Source of the DNA: Diprion similis
Lineage: Eukaryota; Arthropoda; Insecta; Hymenoptera; Diprionidae
Reading direction: 5' to 3'
Assembly (NCBI RefSeq): GCF_021155765.1
Contig: NC_060114.1
Location: 10,445,001 to 10,509,000 of the forward strand
DNA: 64,000 nt
The notes below the pieces were generated by a model. That model ran no database searches, had not been told where the DNA came from, and saw nothing but the letters and a program-made list of their open reading frames with translations. The translations under genes were made by a program, and so were the position numbers. Positions 1 through 11,324 of this stretch are shown one piece after another. The first letter of the stretch is position 1. Each line of letters starts with the position of its first letter.

Positions 1-3000
1 CGATGGTTCCTCTTTCCAGCAACGTGACATTATGTCGTATCTTGAAAAGAAAACGAATTAGAAAGAACATAAAAAATTTAACAGAATTGAGAAACAAACA
101 TCCGGCGGAACGAAATAATCGCTGGACACTCACAAACTCTGAGGCGCGTATTTCGGTCGCTCCATACGATAACCGTCGGCCAGAGTTTGGCACATGTCAT
201 GCGGTCGTATGCCGTAATAGGGAGTATTGCCAAGTGAGAAAAGTTCCCACAAAACGATTCCGTACGACCAAACATCCGATTTCGTTGAAAACACCCGATC
301 TCTGAGTGACTCGATCGCCATCCACTTCACCGGAAGGGGACCCCCTTCGTTGTTCGTCAAGTTCTCTTCGTCACGGAGGGACTTCGACAGCCCGAAGTCG
401 CAGATTTTCACAACGTTATTGTCCGAGAGGAGAATGTTTCTCGCCGCCAAGTCTCCGTGCAATACCTGATACAAAATTCGTGAGTGACTCACATCGTGGG
501 GAGAAGTTGCACGAATCGTGACTCTTGATGCACATTGTGACAAATCCAAATTCTAGACTCTCACCGACCTTTTTCGCACTGAGATACTGCATGCCGCGTG
601 AAACTTGCCAAGCCCAACACACCAAGTCTTGCGTACGTATCGGATCTGTATGTATCCCTGCGTAATCGCCCGGGTATTTCGATCGCAGCTTTGGTTCGTC
701 CGATTTCGGTTCAGTGCTCACGCTGTCCACTGTCACGCCTGGAAAGCTGAGATCGCTGTCGTCACTGGAAGCTTCTATTTGCTGTCTGAAATTTGATAGT
801 AATGGTCAATCGTGCACAGTAATATTTGGGAGTTGGAGAGTGCCGCTTCGTGTTCCTCCTCCGTCCCCAGCCACTTCCCAACTGCCGAATATTACTTTTC
901 TAGATTCTTTGACCTCCGGATTTTCATTACACTGTGGCCCTTATCCTTCACTGTTGGGAAGGGGGAAAAATAATACAACGATTGGAATCTACGACCTCAT
1001 CATTTACTATCGCTTTGTACGAACACACACTGATGTTGTGTTATACGAGTAACTCAACCAGTTGGGTCCGACGACCACAGTAGAAGTGAGGAAATCCTCA
1101 CGGAATAAAATATTCCGTTGGACTAGTAGATTGTTGGGTCAACGTAGGAACCGCAAGAATTTCAGCTGAAATAGCAAAGGTATTGCATACGAAGCAAAAT
1201 TGGCTTCCAAACGTGGCAAACTTGTTAGTTCAACTCGCATGATTCTAAGTGTCGAAACAAATTTTTTAGCTGTTTCTACATCATACTCAAATTGGCGGCT
1301 CGAGTGAATTATTTTTTTCCATGCCGCATTCTGATGAATATTCTTCTCTCTTTTCTTCCATCAGGCAAAGCAACTTACCCCTCATCGTTGGCTTCGATCT
1401 CAACTTCATCCCGGTTTTGATCACGGATCTCTCCGGTATCCGCATCCAATTGATTCACAAAATGACGTCGGTGACGCAACAAGTAGTCGTGTAGATTCCC
1501 GAATCGGCAGAATTCTACGATGACGAACAGTTGGCCTGTCCGCACATTCATGGAAACATGGTTTACATCATTACTGTCACATTAGCTCAGCAGTAGAATC
1601 TGAGGATATTTTCTGTATCACTTCAGACGACCCACCGTACTCTAGATTTTTCGTGCAAGCACCGAGAAGACAGACGAGGTTCAAATGTTCTTCGAGGTAG
1701 CAGAGGATCCTGAGTTCGCGAAGAAGGGACATCATGCAGTCCAGACTGGCTGTGGCTCGGACCGTCTTGACAGCGACTGTCGTCTCTACTTCCCGACTGC
1801 GGATGGTTTGCGCCTGTCCTTTTCTCACCACTCCGAATGCCCCACTTCCCAGTATGTCGCCTGAAGAATAAACTCAACGCACAATCACTCGCCGCTGGAT
1901 GTCAGAGTATCAAAGGGCAAACACGTGTCGATTTCAATATTTTATACTATCTTCAGTTACGATATACTTGAGGGACGTTCGGTTTGGCAAATTCAATCGA
2001 ACGTCGTACAGTTTCCGATCACCTCAAACCCTATGATCTGCAAATGGTTTTTCATCATTTCTAGTTGGTAATTCGGACTTCATGGAACACTTTCAAGTGT
2101 CGACACCTAAAACTCCGATGTTTTCATGCAGAACAATAATTTGAATGTATAGGGGAAAAGCATAAATACCGAGTGTGAGCAGACTTCGAGGAAACTCGTA
2201 TTTCTTCACGTACGGCAGTAACTCAGCCTGATCGCTCACAGACACATCTGGATTCAAAGTCACTGAATTTCCGTTATTGAAGTACTCGAGTCTCGCTTTT
2301 ATCAATTTCCGTCTCAATCTCTGGAAATAAGGATTTCACACGTCAGTTGATGACACCGTTGACGTTGAGGTCAGGGTTTCTTTTTTCCGGTACCTGTTTG
2401 CGAAGTGTCCAAGCAGCCAATATGCTCATGACGATGATGAGTATCAGTGCCGAAGCAATCAGCCATATTCCAACCACGATCATATACTCGTTTTGAGGAT
2501 TTTGGGATAACCTCGGACCACCTACGGTTATTTGAGATTTGCATCAATTATTCATCAATTTCTTGCAGCAACGTCAGAGCGGAAGAAAGGCGAATGACGA
2601 CGTCCAACAAATAGGCGATATGTTTTTGTGGGTAAAATTATTCCGTGTTTCTGAGTGGCGAACTATTTCACAAACTTCGAAATTCTCGTTTGACTAACGG
2701 AAGACAAGGATAAGTATTCAAAACTTCCTGCTTTCTTGTTTTCAAAGAAAAAAGAAAGTTATTCGAGTTACCCCGAAAATTGATAGTTGAGTTCTCGCTC
2801 ATGGATCGCGACGTTTCAAGATCAAGAAAATCACCTTCAATCATTTTCAAATTGACATCTGTGTACATGCACGCACGTGAGTGCTCAATATTTTTGTCCG
2901 ACGATATTTCGAAAACTAGTCACCTGATTTTAATGATTCAGGTCTCAATCGATGCTGCTTTGCGAAACTTAGAACTAATGGTATTTTGGCTTCGGTCGGT

Positions 3001-6000
3001 TTAGTACTTTTCGATTTATTCAAAGAAGATATTATCAGAATCTGCATTCGAATTTCTGGAGTTTGAAAATGGCGTATTCAATATGCCGAACTGAAAGAAT
3101 GAATTTGGGATTCTCAAGAAAATTGGTACCATACGGTTTTCTGGGTCGCTAATCACGAGTCTGACGTTGAGTCTTCGAAGCTTTAATGAGACCATGAAAC
3201 TAATATTATTATTATTTCCACTATTATTGTTATAATTATTATTGTTGTTGTTATTGTTATTAATCACGCTCATAACAAGGTGAAAGACCCAATCTTACAG
3301 GCTGGGTCACGGTTAGTCCAAACACGCTTGCGTACAGTTCAGTTTCAAGTTTCATTCAAGCATCGCGGATTACTGCCTTAAGATATGTCAGCACTGTGAA
3401 CTTAAAATGGTATCCTAGGAATATTCAAAGCGGGCATTCAAGGTCGAACTTTATGGATCACAGGTGTCACTCAGCGTTCTAATTTTTCTGCACGCATCAA
3501 GAATGTGGAATGATATGTGAATGACGAAATGTATCTGCAAGAGATTCGGATACTCGTACCTAGTGTGTAAGCTTCGATGGGAATACTCGAATTACCACAA
3601 TTCTTCCTGTACTTCCCACAGGCTTCCACGTGAAACTGATACCCGACGCTCTGCTGCAAATTCAAAAATGTGTAAGAGTCCGTGGTTCCATTCAAAAATA
3701 CCGATTCATTCGTGTAGTGTGGAGCAGACAATACTGGATGGTAGTAATGAACGGCTGGACCCTCGTACGAATCTTCGGGCGCAGTCCACCTGATAGTTAT
3801 CGAATGGTTCGTCGATCCATTTGTAGAGACGGTCGGGATGAATGTTGGATTTATTTCACCTTGAGGAATAATCGAACGGAATATCAGTTTTGTCTCAAAT
3901 GGGCGCGAAGTCATTTGGGGGATTCGTATAAAATGGAAAGGTAGATCTGGTCTGAGTGATTGCTGTCAGGGCCGGCTGTAGAATGTCTTCAGAAGTAAAT
4001 TCATTAAACGAAGTGTCGAACTAAGAACCAGAGAGTAATTTTTAGTTGGAGGGTCTACTGGTGGGGTAAATGGTCATAAGAGAGGAGAAATGAGGCCGTA
4101 AACGACAAGCCTGTAGATATTCGGAACAGTGGGACTGATACTGAGAGAAACAAGAGGCTGGCTGAAACGATTGAAAGTTGACTTAGACGGTGTGATGAGC
4201 TTCTGCCACGTGATAGATGGCTGAAGTGGAATTGTAATAACAACATTGAATGGGAGATTACGAATACAAGTGGTTAGATGATAAGCATCTCAGATGGATA
4301 GGATAAGTAGCCTAACCGGTAGGCAGGGAGCTTCTCGTTGAAGTAACCGAACGTGGAGCAATAAATGGGTCATAAGGAGATTACGAAAATGTTAATTGGG
4401 GGCTACAAAGATTCGTCGTTATCTCAACATTCTCGATAATGTGCAAAAGGGATATGGATGCATGGGATGGGTCGGGCGAGTAGAGAGGTTTGTCTAAAGG
4501 AGAATCGTTCTGACTTTTTTAAGGTTGTTCTTACAGTACACCGTAAGTCATAATAAAATCCGGATTTTTGTTGGACTAGAATAAAATATTTGAACATTTA
4601 AATTAATAACTTCAATCAAAATGTTTCCTGAGATCACCTCTAATCGGATTGATTGAATCATTCATTGACTGACGATAATAAATGATTGTCTTCAGACTCA
4701 AGTATTTTTCCTAATGAAATAATCTGGCAACAGCGCATGTAATAGCTGTATGTTTTGTTGCCAGTGTTCGAATGGTTGAATTTCAGAATCGGCACGATTT
4801 TCATTCAATGTAGCCGTACTTGACGCGTCAGATTCGTCATTTAAGTATGGCTGACTTATTTTTTCGGCGATTTTCGATCATTTGGATTAGAATATTTTCA
4901 AAGCTACGCGTCAGAATACAATTGTAATAATTTTTGCGTAGTCCATAATTCTTTATAGATACGAATTCTGTTATAAATATTGATTGATATACAATCATTC
5001 GTATTTTCATCTTCAGCAGTTTTCGTTGAATTATAATCGAAATGTGGGCCTCCACAAGATTCCCCATTGATTACACGTTAAATATCTGATTTCAAACAAT
5101 AATTACAAAAAAGTACGTGTCACATCTTTCTCAGAAAATTATTTTTTATGTGTTCATTAGCGAATGATAAAATATCAACAATTCAGCTTCTTATCTTTAC
5201 ATTGCTCTAACGTTCAAACAACTCTAGACAGAATCTCTATGAGCAGTTTATAGATATTTATTTCTAAAGACAACGGGACATTTCTGCACAATCCGGGTTC
5301 AAAGATTGCGCATGATTTCCACAATTTTCTATGAATAGGTTTGATGGAATTGTCTAAAGAAACATGACGTAAAAGTCTCAATTTCATCAATAGAAGCTGA
5401 TTGTAATGGTGTACATACCTTCCTCGTCTGGAATCTTGACTAATAAATTATTGCTCAGGTAATGATTTTGACAATGGTCAATTGAACAAGCTTCCACTCT
5501 GATAACGTATGTTCTCCCATAAAGTCCATGAAATACGTGACTTAGTGCTGATGTTTCTACTAGCAATTCTCCGACGACGTGCGCATGTGCAATTAAAGCT
5601 CTGTACTTGTTGATATAACCTTCCAGGTCCCGCGGAGGTGCAGTCCATTCAACCTCTACTGAAGTTGTAGTAACCTTGATAATTGTAATGACTGGAACGT
5701 ATTCGATATCTGCACAGAATATAAAGTCTGTCACGCAAGGTCTGACCGTTGGATATTATCTGTAATAAATAGGGTCTGTGAATGGCAATGGTTCAAAACT
5801 CTACGAATATCCCACAATCAGAGTGAATTGGATGTACCTCGTTCGAACGTCGTGGCCCATATGAATTGATCCACGTCGATGCTTCCTAAATCGCGTATAT
5901 TGGTATGTATTCGATAGGTAGTCCCCTGTCGTAATCCATGAATAACGTGATAACCAGGTAGCTCATCAGACGAAAACGATGTTGTCTTCTGCCATTGGCT

Positions 6001-8162
6001 CGTACCATTCACTGAATACTCAATCGAGCAGTAATATTTAGATGGGTTGATAAATGTATTATACCCTGCCATTAGTGCTATGAAATCGGATTGACCAAGC
6101 TGTATGTAAATGCGATCCGTTCCAACAGCTCGGAAATTATGGTCGCTTTCCCCTCTCCGAAAGGTGGATAATGCATGTAATTCACTCAGAATACGTCGTT
6201 TGTCATCACCTGCATCCGCACTACATTTGTAGATCGCTCTGTCGTGTTCGGATGTCACGTTTGCGATTTCAAGCGTCACCACGACATCTGTTTCGGTGAC
6301 GCGTGAAATATTCGAAATATTTGTCTCCTCATATTCGATGGACTCGTCGTCCCAAGATCTCCATAGCCACTTGAAATTCTTCATTGAACGCCCTTCTATT
6401 TCGCAGTAAAGTGTGGCCGGTTTGCCCTCTTCCACATGAATATCACGGAAATAGGAGTGCGTTGCACCTAAATATCAGACTCGTTTCACTTTGAGCACAT
6501 AGTATCTTAATGTTTTTTCACATAATTCTTTACTCTCGAATCATCAAACCCTTCGTGTGCTTTAGTAAGCAAATTGATTTCGTGAAACTAAGTGATTTCT
6601 ATTCCGTCCCTTCAATCTTATTCATCGTTAAACGGGTATGGTTGAATGAAGTCAACGTGCCTTTTGTCAGGAACATTTGATCATTGAAAAAAACAAATTG
6701 AGTTCCTCGGACTAGACCAACCTACGTTCGGTAGGTACCGCTGGTTTCGTTGATTCGAGTGAGGGAACATAATTCGAATAATTGCAAATACCTTTTTCGA
6801 TTTGAATTCACATGTGGGTAGAAACAACAACAAAATTGTTCCCATACAAATAGTTTAATGAATCCATCCACGATCACGAACAGACCAATAAGTTTAGCCA
6901 CTTTGAACATTTTGGTGCTCAAGAAAAACCCACAAAAGTGTGGTCACGTGCAAAGCAGGTGGGTAAATATACAGGTGATGCAATCCATATTTTCACTCTG
7001 TTGGATCATTTATATGAACGAAATATTTATGCCGAATAAATATTTCATTGATTCCGATCATTTTATCCGATAACTGATCAACTTCACGGGTTTCGAATTA
7101 TTGAAATACTCATGAAATCTTTACATTTTTCTACAAAATCTCTTTATGCCATTTGGCAATATCTTCGTATCACGGAGACAAATATATCTCATCGTCTAAG
7201 TAAGTGGGAGTTCATCTGAAGTCTGGCGTAGGGGCTGCAGATGTGCGACTAGGTAGGATGATAGGTCTTTTTGAGAGCGATCCCCGGCTCGATCGGAAAC
7301 TAATCGGAAGCTAAACATGCGTTTTATCCTACTCGCGAAAATCTATAAGCTAATTGCGTTGCTAAGAAATATACCAACTGTCGTGATTAGGATAAAAATT
7401 TCACTTTTGTTTTTCATCAGAACCATTTCAAATGATTACAGAACTTCCTTTTCTCCCATGATTCGGTCTCGTCAACCGAAGTTTATTATAAGTTTCATAA
7501 AATATCGCCTCAATTTTGAACCTGAACATTCGATCATCCCAACTATATAAAACTGCTGTTGAATAATTAATTGTTTCAATTAATGATTTAAAAACTAAAT
7601 CGAATGTTCAGTTGTTAGTACCAGCTGTGAATTTTTCGACTTAATATTCATTTCTGTCAACTGAGATTTTTCTAAACCAACAGAACATGATCTTGCACTG
7701 ATCGAACATTTGCTGGATCGAAAAGTGGGACATTCGGTTGAAAAAAAGATTCACTATTAACTACATGATACAGGTTGTTCAACTTAATATTTCGTTCACT
7801 GTACAACCTCGTATCAGTGTTAAACAATAATTTATTCAATAGAAGTATTTGTCATTCAGTTCGTGTAGCTTAGAAAATGTTGTATTAATCAAATATCGGT
7901 TTTGCCACCCGTGAACGCCGCATTAAGTTGATCCAATCGATTTTTCTCTGACTTATCGACTTTCAAGCTCGAAAGTCGATTCTTAAATTTTTTCCTCCTT
8001 AGCACCAATAAAGTAAATTCACCCGTTCCACATTCGAGCTACTAAAACCACACTTGATTGCAATTGAATCTTGTCATGTTTCTACTCACCTTCTGTAGTA
8101 ACCAAGCAAGCGAAAAATAATGCAAGTCGCATCGAGATCAGGGCCAAATCGCCGCGTTCCAT
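1..8162 (-). CDS. Receptor tyrosine kinase, Ig + 3 FN3 ectodomain, split kinase (3' end beyond window)
   Basis: Single-pass receptor tyrosine kinase, expected at the plasma membrane to phosphorylate tyrosines after ligand binding; the ligand is unknown. Minus-strand exons: 8162-8090, 6467-5838, 5709-5419, 3859-3560, 2521-2394, 2320-2170, 1860-1636, 1535-1379, 785-569, 465-134 and 40-1. All junctions are GT-AG with matching phases, and the sum is 848 codons. Domains: signal peptide 1-23 (MRLALFFACLVTT core), Ig about 30-115 (paired Cys, WLW, DRAIYKC), FN3 about 125-232, 235-330 and 332-430, transmembrane about 445-468, kinase from about 525. Visible kinase motifs are GSGAFG, VAVK, HGDLAARN, DFG, WMAIES and DVWSYG. 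A kinase insert of about 75 residues lies between the lobes. Ectodomain introns are all phase 1, as expected for modular domains. The final exon reads LYDIMSRCWKEEPS, the normal C-lobe, and stops at the window edge. The HGD loop and split kinase suggest the insect PVR/Torso/Tie-like group. The single Ig plus FN3 modules argue against PVR (seven Ig). Exact orthology is unresolved. Confidence 0.9.
3201..3264. repeat. (ATT)n-type microsatellite in a receptor kinase intron
   Basis: Imperfect ATT/GTT trinucleotide repeat of about 64 bp in the intron between the third FN3 exon and the transmembrane exon. It makes a spurious Asn-rich reading frame on the minus strand. No function is suggested. Confidence 0.9.
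7955..7980. other. Perfect 10-bp stem-loop in receptor kinase intron 1
   Basis: ATCGACTTTC and GAAAGTCGAT form a perfect 10-bp stem with a 6-nt loop (AAGCTC), about 110 bp downstream of the first splice donor in the transcribed direction. It may be chance; it is recorded because the stem has no mismatch. Confidence 0.6.
8090..8162 (-). other. First coding exon and signal peptide of the receptor kinase
   Basis: The ATG at 8162 opens 24 codons ending at a G|GTGAGT donor (phase 1). The peptide begins MERGDLALISMRLALFFACL, a short polar stretch followed by a hydrophobic core, which is a good secretion signal. The phase-1 end joins the acceptor at 6468 to give GATHSYFRDIHVEEGK and then the Ig domain, which is why this start was chosen. 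The internal Met at codon 11 could also serve as start and would leave a tighter signal peptide. Any upstream untranslated exon is not identified. Confidence 0.8.
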
Positions 8163-10956
8163 GGTCCTCGTTTACTCCGTAAACCGGATGCCTGACTTAT
8201 AGATGTACGATTTCTTCTTCAATGTGAAACTTTGTTTTGGATTAATTCCTTTTTTTATTACAGTAATCTGGAGAAATTGTACAATTCTTTCAGATCACAG
8301 CTTGCAGTAAACTTTCCTCCTCGCACAATGCCCGTACTCGGCTACAGAGCCGCGGACACTGACTGGCACCAACGGTGTAAACCATTGCGACTGCAATCTG
8401 CCATTGAACTTAGTCATAAAAAAGATAAAAATATGGTTTTGTTTCCTGAACAAAGAAGTACATACAATCTTATGGTCACAATATTGTGATGTGAATCGGA
8501 CAAATCTCTGCGCTGTTTTCACACGCGTCTCCATCGCAGCATTTACAGATCACTGAGCACCTTAAGCATGTGTTCCTTCATCCACAGGCTCTATGACACC
8601 CCCTCTTTCATTTGCTCGAAATTAACTTCCCGAGTGCTTCAGGATCGTTTGTTGTTTTGACCGGAGTAAGCCCAATCTTGCTTTTTTCTCAACCCCATTG
8701 CTCTGGACTCTACTGTATATCACACCAGACCTGAACTTGGCGGTAGGTCCGAATGAAATGTTGTCGTGCCGCTTCTCTCGTAGGTATAAGGTAGTAACGC
8801 GGCAAGATCAAACTCACTTTCATTTCCTCCTTTGAAGTCTTAAAAATTGTACTCAACACTTGTACAACGTCGTCGTTCACCATTCGATAGAACAATTATA
8901 CCAACGATTCTTCGCGTAATCTAGTTAAAGGATAGAGAAAAAACTCAATGCACCCATTTTTTTATATTCTAAAACCGTAGTGACGGCATCTTGAAATAAA
9001 AGTTCGACACTTTGGATTAAAAAATATGATCTCATAGTTGGCTTCAAAGAGTATAACTATTTGGATTGATGAAAGTGGAGCTTTTTCATACGAGCAAACT
9101 ATAAACCTTGCGTTGTGAAGTGTACAAGTTTTCGAATTATTAGTTTCTTGGGTTGTCCCTGGTAGCATCGCGAACAGATAGGGCGATGCTCTTTGAAAAA
9201 TATGTTAAAGTCAGTAATAAGGAAAAATGTAAATGTGCAACAACGTCAGAGCAGGGTTTTCTAGAGAAATGAGTCTGTCGTGATTCAATGAATAACTAAT
9301 TGTTCGTGCATAGAGGAGGAAAATTAGTTTTTTTATACGCTAAGCGTGAGTTTGCAGCATGAGTCATAGGGAATTGCACAAGAATTAGAATATACATACA
9401 GTGAGTTGAAGAAGAATATGTAATGCGATATATATTCAATGTAATTATAAATGTACCGAGTATCAATCATTGTTATCATTACATGAATAGAGAATACCCC
9501 TCGTACTTGGCTTATTGTTAAATAATAACGATTTCTCTACGTTCAAATAATACTGATAATATAACATAAAATTATGCCCTGAGTTGCTGTATGTTGATTA
9601 TTATGAGTCTGCTCATCACAAATACGTGAAATATGGCAAACCGCGGTAACGGAAGGAAGACCTTTCATTGAAGTCTGCGCTCGCGTAGGAATGACGTCAA
9701 AGTTGTGTCGTTATCGTTTTTGTACCATCGAATGACAATATATGCGCGCTTATTGCGCTCAATGACATTGAAAACTTCCGCTTTGATTTCAACGAATGAA
9801 TTGACATTTCAAACACCAGCATCACGTTACGTATCAATTGGAATACAATGGTCCACAATAAGTTCAGTATTACTGCATAAATATGATGGAGATTATGTGG
9901 AAATTGATGGGAAATTTTTTTTCTCATGTTAATCGCGGATGATTCTTGATCCTTCCGGTGATTACGATACTGTGAACTTCTCATCGGGAAATTTCCAAGC
10001 AAATCCAAAGCACTTAATATTTTTGATTAAAGTTCCACTTTTGCTTCGTCGGTCGAAATACCAACGATGACACAGGCCACGAGAACATCTTGAGAAATAG
10101 GCTTATCTTATTTTATCTCTTGCGGTGGTTTCGCATGGAAAACTGCAATAAAGGCTGCGGTAACGTATCCTGGGTCACCAGCGGAAATAAAACGAGATCA
10201 AGTTTCATTTCCAGCGGAGGAAGAACGCGGCGTTCAGAGTTTGATAACCAAGACTTATTTCCGGAAAGAAGCACGCCGCACGATCCGAAGATGGAGTGAT
10301 TTTCGATCAACACCGATTTCGTGGATCCCAATAGGACCTACTTGATCGCGATTATCATTGTCTCGTCGAATCGGAGGAAATCTCTAATCTACTATAAAGA
10401 TGCGGGTGATACTTTTGTGATTTTTTTGTCGGATCTTGACTTACGCCGAATCAGAATATACGTGTAAGTCAAAAAATGTATATTCGTCGTGTACCTCGGG
10501 GTACGGCTTTGCATACATTTTCCGAATTTTCAGAAAACGTACGACAAACCAATTTCAACTTTCATTGACTGTCGAGTCGTAATCGTGCGCATTGAATTCG
10601 CGCAAAATGCGTCAAATGCGAATCCCAAGAAGAGAAACACCAAAGATAGCGAACAACAATGTTGCTAAACAAAGGAATCAGAAGCCGCGTGACTTCAAGT
10701 TTGCGTAAGTCGCGGTATTACTGCGTAAGGATGTTGGATATTTACGTCGTTCCTTTACAGTTCCCCCGCTCTTTCACAGTCCAATCAACTAGAATCGAAT
10801 TTTACTGGCTTATGAAAATATCGTCACTTCGGCTGGGTCTGCCAATTATTCTCTTTTCTGGGTTCCCCTCAAAGTCCCGAACGAGTATCGTCACGATCAT
10901 TGTTGGGTTCGATTGTATAGTATCAGAAACGGTAGTCGATGTCGTGTCGTCATTTG
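8163..10956. other. Intergenic stretch upstream of the receptor kinase; nothing recognised
   Basis: AT-rich DNA between the receptor kinase start and the 5S genes. Open frames here are short, lack family signatures and overlap each other on both strands. The kinase promoter should lie just above 8162, but no clear TATA box or initiator stands out. Confidence 0.6.
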
Positions 10957-11002
10957 TAGGATCCTTAAAAATGGTGCCAAATGTTGGATCCGTCTCTGGG
11001 AA

Positions 11003-11009
11003 TAAAAAG
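11003..11009 (-). terminator. Pol III T-run after 5S copy 1
   Basis: On the minus strand the 5S gene is followed within a few bases by TCTTTTTATT, a standard RNA polymerase III stop of five T residues. Confidence 0.75.
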
Positions 11010-11011
11010 AT

Positions 11012-11129
11012 GCCAACGGCACGCGGTGTTCCCAAGCGGTCACCCATCCAAGTACTGACCGCGCCCAATGTTGCTTAACTTCGGTGATCGGACGAGAACC
11101 GGTGCTTTCAACGTGGTATGGCCGTTGCC
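11012..11129 (-). rRNA. 5S ribosomal RNA, copy 1
   Basis: Complete 118-nt 5S rRNA gene read on the minus strand, starting GGCAACGGCCATACCACG and ending CGTGCCGTTGGC. The internal Pol III control region is intact: box A-like AAGTTAAGCAACAT, the intermediate element, and box C with TTGGATGGGTGACCG. The 5' and 3' ends pair as helix I with one mismatch at the second position. The RNA is a component of the large ribosomal subunit. A TCTTTTT run follows immediately as terminator. The sequence is identical to copy 2. Intact promoter, fold and terminator suggest it can be functional, although isolated 5S copies are often pseudogenes. Confidence 0.93.
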
Positions 11130-11196
11130 GAAGGTGAGGGATCTCTGCATTCTGATATCCCTAAAAATGGTGCCAAATGTTGGATCCATCTTTGGA

Positions 11197-11204
11197 AAAA
11201 AAAG
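11197..11204 (-). terminator. Pol III T-run after 5S copy 2
   Basis: Minus-strand T8 run directly after the mature 3' end of 5S copy 2, a strong RNA polymerase III terminator. Confidence 0.8.
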
Positions 11205-11206
11205 AT

Positions 11207-11324
11207 GCCAACGGCACGCGGTGTTCCCAAGCGGTCACCCATCCAAGTACTGACCGCGCCCAATGTTGCTTAACTTCGGTGATCGGACGAGAACCGGTGC
11301 TTTCAACGTGGTATGGCCGTTGCC
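11207..11324 (-). rRNA. 5S ribosomal RNA, copy 2
   Basis: Second complete 118-nt 5S rRNA gene, identical base for base to copy 1 and lying 195 bp from it in the same orientation. The internal control region and helix I partners are the same. The upstream flank differs from copy 1 and contains an AT-rich TTTTTTAATACC stretch that might act as a weak TATA-like element. The 3' side has a longer T-run. Confidence 0.93.

Larger units (their letters stand above)
10957..11206 (-). repeat. Duplicated 3' flank of the 5S rRNA units
   Basis: The sequence 3' of each 5S gene is repeated. 10957-11011 and 11154-11206 both carry the TAAAAATGGTGCCAAATG and TTGGATCC stretches with a few substitutions. The gene-to-gene offset is 195 bp, so this is a tandem duplication of gene plus flank, not two independent insertions. 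The flanks have diverged while the genes are identical. Confidence 0.85.

Noticed and set aside
3..521. Plus-strand open frames over the receptor kinase C-lobe
   Set aside because: They are antisense shadows of the conserved kinase exon at 465-134, which has clear HGD, DFG and DVWSYG motifs on the minus strand.
3016..3273. Asn-rich minus-strand frame
   Set aside because: It is a translation of the ATT/GTT microsatellite inside an intron.
10802..11253. Open frames on both strands across the 5S genes
   Set aside because: They read through the 5S rRNA genes and their spacer; the rRNA identity explains the conservation and base composition.
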